Below are positions 12,953-24,400 of a stretch of 64,000 bases of DNA, piece by piece; position 1 is the first letter of the stretch, and the number at the start of each line of letters is the position of its first letter. The DNA is taken from the NCBI RefSeq assembly GCF_036711975.1, contig NC_091972.1, forward strand, positions 19,287,001-19,351,000, in the 5' to 3' direction. A model generated the notes under the pieces. It was not told the DNA's origin, did no database searches, and saw only the letters and a program-made list of their open reading frames with translations. This DNA is from Onthophagus taurus. Its lineage: Eukaryota; Arthropoda; Insecta; Coleoptera; Scarabaeidae. The position numbers were made by a program, and so were the translations under genes.

Positions 12953-13810
12953 CAGGGGTGTTCGTAAAGGTTATTTCCTCAAAACTTTTTGATTATGTCA
13001 TAAACCCTTTAATTTTCCAACTGGTTCTCAAAGCCTATTTCATTTTAGTTTTCGAGTTATTCGCAAAAAGATACAACCTCAATTTTGAAGTATTTTCATT
13101 AATCGTAAGTACTTATGGAAACTAATTTTGAATAAAGCAGTAAGGCATCTGTCAAATTATTACCCAACATAGTAGTTTAAAATGACAAATAATTAGTTTT
13201 GACATGCTTTTAATGTTGGGAGTGTGCTTAGGCAGTGCTAACACAGCGGCGAGATGATATTGGAACAAATTTCCCAACCGCAGACAACCTGATAAAAAAA
13301 CATTTCTAAAAGTATGTAAATAACGGTAATCAGAAGTCAGTTTGTACACCCGAACTAGAAGAAAACATTTTGGATTTTCTGGCAGATCATAGTACTACTA
13401 GTGCTGTTGATAAATAACAAGACATTTCGGAATATCGAAAAGTACGGCTTGGTAAAGTACGAATAGCAACTGTATCCATACCACTTGTCTTGTACTTAAT
13501 AATACAAAAATTAAATATTTCTGATAATCCGTTCCAAGAACAGTATGGCAAAACTGTGCTGTGATGGAAAAATATTCGTAATTGAACTAAAGAAAATCCA
13601 GATTTTATGCTACGTTGGATAATAATTTAACACATTGCTTTACTAACGATTTGTTTTCATCGGCGCCTACGAGTATCTCAAAAACGAGGTTGTATCTATT
13701 TGTGAGTAACTCTAAAACGATTAAATGGGCTTTTAGAATCAGTTGGAAAATTTAATGGTTTACAACAAAATAAAAAAGTTTTAAGGAAATAACCTTTATG
13801 AACACCCCTG
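12953..13810. mobile_element. Non-autonomous mariner-like element, CAGGGGTGTTC ends
   Basis: The left end CAGGGGTGTTCGTAAAGGTTA and the right end, inverted (CAGGGGTGTTCATAAAGGTTA), form terminal inverted repeats with TA on both sides (12951-12952, 13811-13812). The flanks outside the TA are themselves inverted copies of each other (12880-12950 against 13813-13870), so the element sits at the centre of a larger palindrome or has longer ends than shown. Inside, the plus strand at 13347-13640 reads PELEENILDFLADHSTTSAV and then broken transposase-like text. Confidence 0.65.
13340..13640 (+). pseudogene. Mariner-like transposase fragment
   Basis: Plus-strand translation gives PELEENILDFLADHSTTSAV, then stop-interrupted text including QKLNISDNPFQEQYGKTVL and ENPDFMLRW. 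The order fits the N-terminal and linker part of insect mariner-like transposases. Stops and frameshifts show it is dead. Antisense copies of the same text occur near 18060-18290 and 19020-19170. Confidence 0.5.
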
Positions 13811-13812
13811 TA

Positions 13813-14715
13813 TAGCATTGATCCTGAGGTTGCATATTTTCAAAAATGATTCTAAACGATTTCTCATGATAACATTGCAGTATTAGCCAAATATTATTTT
13901 TTTAAGACAAACAATTTCGAAAATATTTAAATATTTTTTAACGTTTTAGACCTAGAACTAGAAACATTCGGGTTTAGCTATTTTAAGAGACGTTCAGAAT
14001 GTTTCTAGTTTTAGTGTTAATTCTAGTTTTAGTTCAATGAAAATATACAACAATTTAGATTTGAATAACTCGTTGTCCATCAATTCTTACACCTATGTTA
14101 TCTCTCCTTTCTCCCTTTGTGATGTTGTAGAATCCTATTTATTATGATTTCCTCCTCTTGTAGGCAAAATTCTATATTTGGATGATTCTTTGTAGGACAT
14201 CTACTTTGCTTGACATTAGTACAATATTGTCTCGCGTGCAAAACAGAGTTAGGTTGTGGTATCCTAACCTCGTCGAAGAACCCCTATAGGTGCCACTCTG
14301 GTCATATGATTACAAAAATTATCTTGATAATACAAAACATAGAATGTTGCATTTTATCTGATTAAGCCGAGGTCGTTTGCGGCCGAAGCTCTACAAATAT
14401 TACATATGATCCCAAAGATGATCAACACATTGTAGCGCTTCGGCCATAAGCAACTTCGGCTAAACTCGGAACAGAACAACGATTGATATGATATAGTCAC
14501 AAAAATAATTAAATACTGAAACGCCTCGGCTACAAGGGAGGTAAGCCTCTACAATTGATACAATATGATTTCAAAATGTGTTTTCTAAAACAACACAGAG
14601 CAAGCATTTTGCCTAATGAAAGCGATTAATATCATATAGTGACTAAAATGATCAACACTTGGATACATATCACTTTTTATATTAATTTATTTTAATTTAG
14701 TTTTAAAATGATTAA
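13813..14715. repeat. Left arm of a large inverted repeat
   Basis: This arm matches the reverse complement of about 16923-17830. Example: 14225-14350 reads the same as the complement of 17300-17440 with only a few substitutions. The arms also share the GCTTCGGCCATAAGCAAC block (about 14437 and, inverted, 17230). They enclose about 2.2 kb. The left arm carries a short insertion relative to the right near 14362-14390. Confidence 0.75.
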
Positions 14716-14939
14716 GATTTATTCCAAATGATCTTGACTGTGTAAAGATATGTAAATTCGCACTATTATTATGAATAACTCATTAGATTCCACCCTATAT
14801 AAAAAAAACGTTACATTCGAGGACTTTTTTTTTTAAAGAAAATTTATTAAAGATTCTGCAGATGTAAAATAATCCAAGCAGATTTATGAAAAGAAAAAGT
14901 GAAGAATACAAAAAATGAGTCCTTGGTAAGAAGAGAAGT

Positions 14940-15190
14940 ATATCATTTTAATAAGATGTTTATCTCCCGGGATACACTCTCCGCGGTTTTTTATAATATA
15001 ACGGGTGTCTGCGCGGTTAACAAAAGGGGCACGTGTCGGGCAGGTGTTTGCTGGGGCCCCCGAGTTGATGACCGAGCAGGTGTACGCTAAGCTTGAACGC
15101 CCAGACATATGCGGCGGTTGTAGATGTATTAACCGATGGTGTGGCGTGTCCACACATGCAACTCTCCACCAACCAACAGAAAACCCAACT
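14940..15190. promoter_or_regulatory. GC-rich island with E-boxes in intron 1
   Basis: About 250 bp with clearly higher GC than the neighbourhood, containing CACGTG (about 15031), two CAGGTG sites (about 15041 and 15079) and CpG-rich tracts. It lies between the inverted arms. Open frames across it on both strands are a by-product of its composition. It could be an enhancer, an alternative promoter or the interior of a mobile element; a cis-regulatory module is my preferred reading. Confidence 0.4.
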
Positions 15191-15249
15191 CTTTTTTACA
15201 CACAGATAAAAAAATTGTATCCCCCCGAGTTTATTTATTTGTAACAATC

Positions 15250-16429
15250 AGAAAAAAAATGATAAAATCATCTTATAGGATGAAATTGTTTCTACATCTG
15301 TTCTTCTTTTACTTGGATCTGTTGTGTTTCAATGAAAATAATAACAGTAATCATATGTTTTTGAAAAAAAAATCGTTCTGTTATTATTTTGTTGTTGTTT
15401 GGAAATAATTTTGTAAGAAAATCAGGTCCGCTCAGGAAAGCAGAGAGAAACACAATAAAAATATGTTCGCGTGACCGTTTCTTGGAGGCTAATGAAATCT
15501 TTTCTCTGAACGTTCCATCTTCACAGACCGGAACCAGGTATCTCGTTATTCCACCATAATCTAGCTTTGCTTTGTATTTTGTATGGGCAGAATTCCCCTT
15601 TAAAGGAAAAGAGGAGGAGAAGGCTTAAGATACAAAAGGAAATCCAAAAAAAGAATTAAATGGAAAAGATAACATATGAAGAAGAAAGAAGAAGAAGGAG
15701 AGACCGCTTTCTCAACTGATATAATTATACCTCAATAATTATGTGGGGCACCAACCGGATTAATCTCACTATTTGTTTTACTAGTTTGTTTTTATTAAAT
15801 TATAAAAAAAGTTTTCGGATAAAACTCGCAAAGTAAGGATTGCTAAATCTTTGCTTTTTAAATAGGAAAATACAGGAAGTTTAACAAATATTTGATTTCC
15901 TCTTATAAGTTTATTTAAAAAATACGTATCAATCTGTTATTTATTCTTTTTGAAACTATTTCCAATTTACTTCCTGAATAGATAGATGTCACGCTAAAAA
16001 ACAAATTTGTAAACTTCACGTTACTCATTGAGATGTATTTGAACAATAATTCTGGTTATTTTTTTTTTATTTTAAAAAATGATGAACTTTCCATTGGCCA
16101 CGTGCGTCATTAGAATTTTTTAAAAACGAACGGGAATATGAATTGTGCTGAAAACAAAAACAAGATTAATGTGGAAAAAAACTCTTCAAAATTCTATCCT
16201 ATTCTTTGTATGTGTGTGTATAATTAATTTGTAACAGAAAAAAAATTCCGGAATATTAAAAAAAATTTTCATAAATTAATTAACGAAAACGTCGATGAAT
16301 CAAAAAAGAATTAGGCTTGAAAAATTCGTTAACCCATTTAAGTGACAAAGTATGCGCCACTTTGTCATCATTAAATATTTTTTATTATACAGTGCGTCCG
16401 TAAAGTAGACGATAAAATCATTGTAAACA
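15250..16429. other. Intron 1 DNA, no gene seen
   Basis: AT-rich with poly(A)/poly(T) tracts. A less AT-rich patch at about 15420-15720 includes CCGGAACCAGGTATC and purine-rich runs, and CCACGTGCGTCAT occurs at about 16098. These are possible binding-site clusters only. Confidence 0.35.
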
Positions 16430-16922
16430 AATGGTTTTAAGACGCACGGCTAAACCCGAAACTTTTTAGTGTTAGTTCTATTTTTAGTTGTTATTCAGTA
16501 CTTCATTGAACTAATACTAGAACTTGAAACATTCTGAGCGTCTCTTAAAACAACTAAACCCGAATATTTCTAGTTCTAGGTCTAGTGCTAGTTCTAATGC
16601 TAGTGTTAGTTCTACTTTTAGTTGTTATCCAGCGTTTAGATTGTTGTACATTTTCATTGAACTAAAACTAGTACCAACGCAGACACCCGGCTAAACCCGA
16701 AATTTTTTAGTTCTAAGTCTAGTGTTACTTCTAGTTTTAATTAATTATAATTAGAACTAACACTACACCTCAAACTAGAAACATTCGAGTTTAGCCATCT
16801 TAACAGACACACGTCTAACCCGAATGTTTTTAGTTCCAAGGGTCAAATCTGGATTTTCTTTAGTTCAATTATGAATATTTTTCAAATTAATGGTAATCAG
16901 TAAAAAGATAAAAAATAAAATT
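16430..16922. repeat. CTAAACCCGAA / CTAGTTCTAG repeat cluster
   Basis: At least four modules of the 12430-12950 family lie here in both orientations, for example CGGCTAAACCCGAAA at about 16448 and 16691. They precede the right inverted arm in the same way that copies border the left arm. Confidence 0.6.
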
Positions 16923-17830
16923 AATTAATCATTTTTAAACTAAATTAAAATCAATTTTATATAGGATGGCAAATTCACTTTTTGTAGCATACAGCTGTTA
17001 ATATAAAAAGTGATATGTATCCAAGTGTTGATCATTTTAGTCACTATATGGTATCAATTGCTACGCTTTAATTAGGCAAAATACTTGCTCTGTGTAGTTT
17101 TAGAAAACACACTTTGAAATCATATTGTATCAATTGTAGAGGCTTACCTCCCTTGTAGTCGAGGCGTTTCAGTGTTTAATTATTTTTGTGACCATATGAT
17201 ATCAATCGTTGTTCTGTTCTGCGTTTAGCCAAGGTTGCTTATGGCCGAAGCGCTACAATATGTTGATCATCTTTGGGATCATATGTAATATTTCAGACAA
17301 AATGCAACATTCTATGTTTTGTATTACCAAGATAATTTTTGTAATCATATGACCAGAGTGGCACCTATAGAGATTCTTCGACGAGATTAGGATACCACAA
17401 CCTAACTCTGTTCTGCACGCGAGACAATATTGTACTAATGTCAAGCAAAATAGATGTCCTACAAAGAATCATCCAAATACAGAATTCTACCTACAAGAGG
17501 AAGAAATCATAATAAATAGGATTCTACAACATCGCAAAGTTAGAAGGAAGAGATAAAATAGGTGTAAGAATTGATGGACAACGAGTTATTCAAATCTAAA
17601 TTGTTGTATATTTTCATTGAACTAAAACTAGAAACATTCTGAACGTCTCTTAAAATAACTAAACCCGAATATTTCTAGTTCTAGGTCTAAAATGTTAAAA
17701 AATGTTTAAATATTTTCGATATTGTTTGTCTTAAAAAAATTATATTTGGCTTTAGGGCAATGTTATCATGAGAAATCGTTTAAGATCACTTTTGAAAATG
17801 TGCAACCACGAGATCAATACATACTGTATA
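16923..17830. repeat. Right arm of the large inverted repeat
   Basis: Inverted counterpart of 13813-14715. Landmarks in order are the inner TTAATC...AAACTAAATT (16923-16945), the cactttttatatt complement (about 16996-17044), the GGCCGAAGCGCTACAA block (about 17242) and the outer AACATTCTGAACGTCTC block (about 17630). The high similarity suggests a fairly recent duplication or two recent insertions of one family. Confidence 0.75.
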
Positions 17831-17869
17831 CATACATACTGTACATACTGTATACTCATATATACAGGG

Positions 17870-19840
17870 TGTTCACAACGGTTATTTCCTTAAAACTTTT
17901 TTTTTGTCGTAAACCATTAAATTTTCCAACTGATTCTAAAAGCCCATTTAATCGTTTTAGAGTTATTCACAAAAAGATACAACCTCGTTTTTGAGACACT
18001 CGTAGAAGTCCATGAAAAAAAATCGTTAGTAAAGCAATCTGTCAAATTATTATCCAACGTAGCATAAAATCTTCAATTATGAATTTTTCCATCATAGTAC
18101 AGTTTTGCCATACGTGTACTATTAAGTACAAGAAAAGTGGTATGGGTACAGTTGCTATTCGTACTTTTCCAAGCCGTACTTTTCGATATTCCGAAATGTC
18201 TTGTTATTTATCAACAGCACTAGTAGTACTACGATCTGCCACAAAATCCAAAATGTTTTCTTCTAGTTCGGGTGTACAAACTTCTGATTAAAGTTATATA
18301 CATACTTTTAGGTTTGGAATTTTTTTGCAATATCATGTCACCGCTGTGTTAGCACTCCATCCCAACGTTAAAAGCATGTCAATTTGCTCACTAAAACTAA
18401 TTATTTGTCATTTTAAACTATTCTTAGCGGCTAACGTATGTTGGATAATAATTTGGCAGATGCCTTATTGCTTTACTTACAATTTGTTTTCATAAGCACT
18501 TACGATTAATGAAAACATTTCAAAATTGAGGTTCTATCTTTCTGCGATCCTTAAATAGCATTGATCCTGAAGTTGCATATTTTTAAAAGTGATCTAAAAC
18601 AATTTTTCTTGATAGCATTGTACAGTTTGCCAAATTTTGTCGTTCTAAGACAATGCTTAACAATTTCTTAACTTTGAAGGCTCATATCTTAATCGTTTAC
18701 GGGTTTAGACCAAAAAGTTTTACACGAATCGTCATCATTGTGACTCTAGTATTTGTGATTAAAATTATGCCACGACTTACAGAAACACCCATTGCCACTC
18801 AGTTCGGACATAACAATTTTCCAAGCAGAATTTCTTGCTATAAACTTCTGCACCGCTTTGAACTAACAGAATGGACAGAAAGGTGTATCCATAAACATTT
18901 TTGAACGTTTTTGAGATACTCGTAGGTGCCCATGAAAACAAATCGTTAGTAATTGCTTTACTAGCTGTTAGATTATTATCCAACGTAGCGTAAAATCTGG
19001 ATTTTCTTTAGTTCATTTATGAATATTTTTCCATCATAGTACAGTTTTGCCACACTGTTCTCGGAACGGATGATCAGAAATTTTTAATTCTTATATTTAT
19101 CAACAGTACTAGTAGTACTACGATCTGCCACAAAATCCAAAATGTTTTCTTCTAGTTCGGGTGTACAAATTGATCTCTGATTACCGCTATTTACATACTT
19201 TTAGAAATGTTTTTTTATCAGGTTGTCTGCGGTTTGGAATTTTTTTGCAATATCATCTCGCCGCTGCTTTAGCACTGCCTAAACACACTTCTAACGTTAA
19301 AAGCGTGCCAGTTTACTCACTAAAACTAATTATTTGCCATTTTAAACTACTATTAGCGACTAACGTATGTTGGGTAATAATTTGGCAGATGCCTTATTGC
19401 TTTACTTACAATTTGATTTCATAAGCACTTACGATTAATGAAAACATTTCAAAATTGAGATTCTATCTTTCTGCGAACCTTAAATAGCATTGATTCCGAG
19501 GTTGCATATTTTTAAAAGTGATCTTAAACGATTTTTCATGATAGCATTGTACCGTTTGCCAAATTTTGTCTTTCTAAGACAATGCTTAACAATTTCTTAA
19601 CTTTGAAGGCACATATCTTACTCACTTACAGGTTTAGACCAAAAAGTTTTACACGAATCGTCATCATTGTGACTCTAGTATTTGTGATTAAAATTATGCC
19701 ACGACTTACAGAAACACCCATTGCCACTCAGTTCGGACATAACAATTTTCCAAGCAGAATTTCTTGCTATAAACTTCTGCACCGTTTTGAACTTACAGAA
19801 GGGACAGAAAGGTGCATCCATAAACATTTTCACAGACAGT
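17870..19840. repeat. Tandem direct duplication of mariner-derived sequence (offset about 0.93 kb)
   Basis: The stretch of about 18310-18905 recurs at 19230-19835. The open frame starting MLNNFLTLKAHIL appears at 18653 and again at 19582. The first CAGGGTGTTC end is at about 17872. On the minus strand around 18225-18285 and 19095-19170 the text PELEENILDF reappears, so these are antisense transposase relics. The plus-strand frames are therefore shadows, not genes. Confidence 0.65.
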
Positions 19841-19844
19841 CGGG

Positions 19845-20160
19845 CCGCCTTAAAGGCAATTTAGGCCTACACGTGTGACTCCGCACTGATTAGAGAGTAT
19901 ACCAGCAACCTGAGAGAACCAATGATGTTACCTTATGGTGGGTTCCAGGTTATTGCAACATTGAGGGCAATGAGAAGGCGGACAAGTTGGCCAAAAAGCA
20001 GCGAACCCCAACCTGTACAAAAAAGCCACCTAAAACAAATAATCAACAATTGGGAGGTCTCACACAAGAACAACTTTCTGGCCTTGCTGAATGAGATGCA
20101 ATCGCATATTTTCATGAGTTTCGCTCCGATATTCTGTATTAGTCTCTGTTTCTAAGCTAT
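19845..20160 (+). pseudogene. Non-LTR retrotransposon RNase H fragment
   Basis: The plus strand at about 19920-19995 reads NDVTLWWVPGYCNIEGNEKAD, then KLAKK. This matches the RNase H C-terminal signature (VTLxWVPGHxxIxGNExAD) of R1/I/Jockey-type retrotransposons. It is a short 5'-truncated relic with frame breaks. Confidence 0.7.
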
Positions 20161-20480
20161 CGAGGTTCATGTCTAGACATACAGATGTAGACTCTAATTG
20201 AGTAGATGTTGTTAGAATTTGATCTTCAAAAACTATGTTAATGTTTCGAACAGGTATCAGATCAACAGTGGCAAGTTCTTGTACTTTTTAGGTTGTTGGC
20301 TTGAAAGGCCCAGTTATCTTTGACGAATTTAAGCCCAAGGTGGAGCTGACATCTCCAAGAAGTTTTCCAACTTAGCTCTTCTTTTATAATGGTACGAGTT
20401 GTGACTTAGCTGTCTTAAGAGACGCATGGCTAAACCCGAAAATTTCTAATTCTAGGTCTAGTGTTAGTCCTATCACTAAT

Positions 20481-21466
20481 CCTCAAAGCAATACACAAAA
20501 AGAAGTTGCTCTTTTCATTTCTTTTTTATCAAGTGAATTGGAATTGCTAAGCTACAATATTTTGTTAAACCTAAAATAACTTTATCACTCGATTTCTTAA
20601 TCATTTTAGCATTAAATCGTTTTTTGTCAGTTTTTTCTCTATGAACAAACAATCTTTTTATAGATCGTGAAAATAGATACAAATATGTTTTTTTTTTCAG
20701 ATATTTTTAAAAACTGAGATCATTATTTAAGATTCTTTTCTATGATTTCTAAAAATTGTTTCAAGGAATTTTTAAATTTGTTTGAAATAAACTGTAACAA
20801 ACAAAAAAAAATCGATTCTTGTTATGAGTAATCTAAAGAAGTCACCATATCAATTTGAACTGGATTTTCCAAAGAATTTCCTGACCATATTATTTCAAAA
20901 TAAAACGAGTCATGATGTTTGTAGTTTCTGCATTAATACTTGAAGATTAAATCTAAATCATGAATTGCTTGCTTCTCTTATCTTTTCCTGAATGAGTTGG
21001 TTCAAAAAAAATTTCATTCAAAGATAAAAACACGTTTATTCGATATTACTTAGTAAAGATGGAATTACCATCTATGACTACGATAATTAACAATAAATTA
21101 TAACCCATTTTGTTTTAAATTACAGTAATTATCACATTACAGAGAATAATAAACAAACAATCATAAATTATAACAAGTTTTCAAATCTGTATTAAACGAT
21201 AAATAAAACGGTAAACACGATATCGTTTACGCAATTAATCTCGTAAAATACGCTTTTTTTTCAAACTTTTCAAAGTCAAAGGACACTTTTAAATTGGTTC
21301 TATCTCAATTGAATGATACAGATAGAGGAGATAAAGGATTCTGAATTAAAAAATAGATATATAGATAAAAACAGATTTAGTTACTTAATAATTTTTAAGT
21401 AAATTTCGAATTAAATAGATTTTTATTGTCAAATTTGACGTTTAACGAATTAATTTTTGGTTTCAG
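20481..21466. other. End of intron 1, no gene seen
   Basis: Very AT-rich, non-repetitive intronic DNA ending in the acceptor TTTGGTTTCAG at 21466. Nothing further is recognised. Confidence 0.5.
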
Positions 21467-21480
21467 GCGCTGAAAGCGAA

Positions 21481-24400
21481 ATGCAAGGCAACGTTTGTAT
21501 GCCTCAAGATCTGGAAACTGGGTCGTCGCCGCCACCACAGAACAATTCAGGTACAAAGATTATAATTTAAATAATATTTTTATGTTGGTGTAAATTGTTC
21601 GTGTCGAGGAATTCCATAAACAAGTGGTTTGTTGTATCAATTTTATGCGGTTCCATATCTTTCGTATTGCTTCCTTACCAAAAACCAAAAAAGATAATCT
21701 TTTTTTTATAAACAAAAATAGAATTTGCTTTAATTCGTTTTTTTTTTTAATTTTTTTAGATATCAATGAGAGCGGAATGGACTTAAGCATGAACGAACCA
21801 AAGATAAAAGCAGCCAAAGAGCTGATACAAAATCACCAAAGCATTATCAACGACTCCGGATTTATATCCTCGAGCAACACAACCCATCATACAGATAATA
21901 ACCAAAGCGATTCGGATAATCGAAGCGATTGTAGCAGTTCGCCAGAAAAAACTTATTGTTGCCCGATTTGTAACAACATGTTAACCGGCCAACACGAATT
22001 TACCCTCCATATAAGATGTCATAACGAATCAGCAACAACCAACGAGAAAGGAGCTGGGTATATTTGTCGAATTTGCGGCAAAGTTTTGTGTTCAAGTTCA
22101 AGTTTAGATCGACACGTTTTAATACATAGCGGGGAACGGCCATTTTCATGCAACATTTGTGGCGATACATTTACTACAAATGGAAATATGCATCGGCATA
22201 TGAGAACACATTCGATTAAAAACGATTATGAATCGGATAGTGGTGGAAGTAGTGATGGAAGAAGCGATACAAGAAGTGAAACAAGAAGTGAGACAAGAAG
22301 TGAGACGAGAAGTGAGACAAGGAGTGAAACTAGGAGTGAGGCAAGGAGTGAAACGAGAAGTGAGGCAAGAAATTCTTGTATTAAAGAGTTTAACAATAAT
22401 CAAATTGAAAAAAGTTTTAAAAGAAAGCTCGAAGATATGGATGAATTTAAAAATGCAAGAATCAAAATTGAGTTAGATGATGAGCAATTTAAATGTCCTG
22501 TTTGTGAAAGAGAAGATTTTAATTCGATTGAAAATTTAAAGATTCATTTAATAGATAACCATCCAGATCATCCTGCTGAATGTGATTTATGCAAAGCGAA
22601 TTTCCCCAATATAAAAGCGTTAAACTTACATCGAAACACAGTTCACGCCGATCAAAACGGAAAAAAATCCTCAATTATAGGATTTAGGGATTTAACTGAT
22701 ACCGATTTTTCGAGCGAAAAGTTTCCTCACATTGCTAAATATCGTTGTGAAGAGTTCCTGCATAAATCGTCATCGAGCGATGTTAAATATCAATGTCAAA
22801 AATGTCCGAGGGCTTTCCCATGCGCAACTTCGTTACAGTTACATGAAAAAGATTGCGCTGCGACCGGAATTAATTTTCCCATTCCAAAAATGGATCCTTC
22901 CTTAGTCAGAAAAACCGAATTTTTTAATACGCTAGACCTCCAAGATAACTCCCCAGAAAAAATCCATAAAAAAATCCTTGATAACGTCAAATTTGATAAC
23001 ACCAAAGACCTTGCTGATATTCAAAGCATCATTTCAATGACAGCGAACGGAAGCTTTCTGCAACACTTAACAAAAACCGATTCGCTCCCCCAAGATAACC
23101 TGCAATCAGAAAAAACTGAAGAAGAAGAAGCCCAAGATTTATTCGCGATCGAATTCAGAAAGATGAAATTACGCGGGGAGTTCCCCTGCAGGTTATGCAC
23201 CGCGGTTTTTCCGAATTTGCGAGCTTTAAAGGGCCATAATCGAACCCATTTAAACGGAAATAACAACGGAACTTATCATTGCAATATGTGCCCTTACTCC
23301 TCACCCGATAAAGCAGCTTTAATCCGACACATGAGGACCCACAACGGAGATAGACCATACGAATGCTCTTTATGCAAATACGCCTTCACCACCAAAGCTA
23401 ATTGCGAGCGGCATTTGCGAAATCGCCACGCTAAATCAACAAGGGAAGAAGTTAAAAATGCAATAATTTATCACCCCTCCGAAGACCCAACAAACGACGA
23501 ATTAAATAAATTGGCGAAAGACGACAAAAAATTAAACGTTTACGGAGATGAAATCGAAAAGAGTTCGCCTAAAACATCATTGAATGAGCCATATCCAAGA
23601 AGGGAGATGAATCAATTTCCGTGGGGGAACCAAAACGTTCCAAAAACCCCTCCTAAACCATCTTATAGCATCCAAGAGATCATAAAAAATTTAAGCGAAA
23701 ATAAATCTCCGATGATTCCGTTAAATTATTCAACACCCCCATTGATAACTCCCCCTAACTCAATGCATACATCAACCCCGCAAAAACCAAAGATCCATGT
23801 AAAAAATTTAGAGGCCCTCCAACACATCGATTATGAATCCGACGACCATATCGACAAACCAATCGATTTAAGCACAAAAAAATCAATCTCAATGGAAAGC
23901 ATCAACAACGACGACGATAAATCAGAAGATGATGACTCGGATCATCGCGAAACCCCGGAAGATTTAACCAATAAAACCCCCCCAATGATGCGCTTCAACA
24001 ACATGTTCCCCCAATTGCTTCAAAATAGCCCCAACCCCAACCTATACACCCAATTAGCTTTGATGAACATCTCAAACATCCCCCCATGGGGGGCATTTTC
24101 CCCATTATTCCTCCAAGCGATTCAAAACCCTTTATTACAACAAGAACAAGAAAGACTCAAAAGGCAATTAAGCGGGGGTTCCGTCGTTAACATGACAAAC
24201 AAAGAAGTATTCCCAATCCCCCAATACCCCCATCAATACTCCCATCAACCCCCACTAATAAAACCACCAATCGAAGACATCAAACCTTTATCAATCACAG
24301 TCGATCCAAATTTCACCGAAAACATCAGCAAAATTCAAAGCCCCCAACAACCAAAACAATCCGAAATCACCCACTCACCAAATTCCGTTAAAATGGTCAT

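Noticed and set aside
14884-15408. Five overlapping open frames on both strands around the GC-rich island
   Set aside because: Several frames are open at once, which follows from high GC and few stop codons. No frame has a recognisable domain or splice context.
18653-19878. Two nearly identical 83-98-residue open frames (MLNNFLTLKAHIL...)
   Set aside because: They are the two copies of a tandem duplication and are antisense to mariner-type transposase relics. A repeated frame is not evidence of a gene here.
21624-21759. Upstream extension of the large zinc-finger frame to an ATG at 21624
   Set aside because: This stretch ends in a clear acceptor, and the splice from 21550 gives a better in-frame join. 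The extension is intron read-through.
22146-22476. Alternative frames across the RSET repeat on both strands
   Set aside because: These are 12-bp repeat shadows. The zinc-finger frame is the one continuous with known fingers on both sides.
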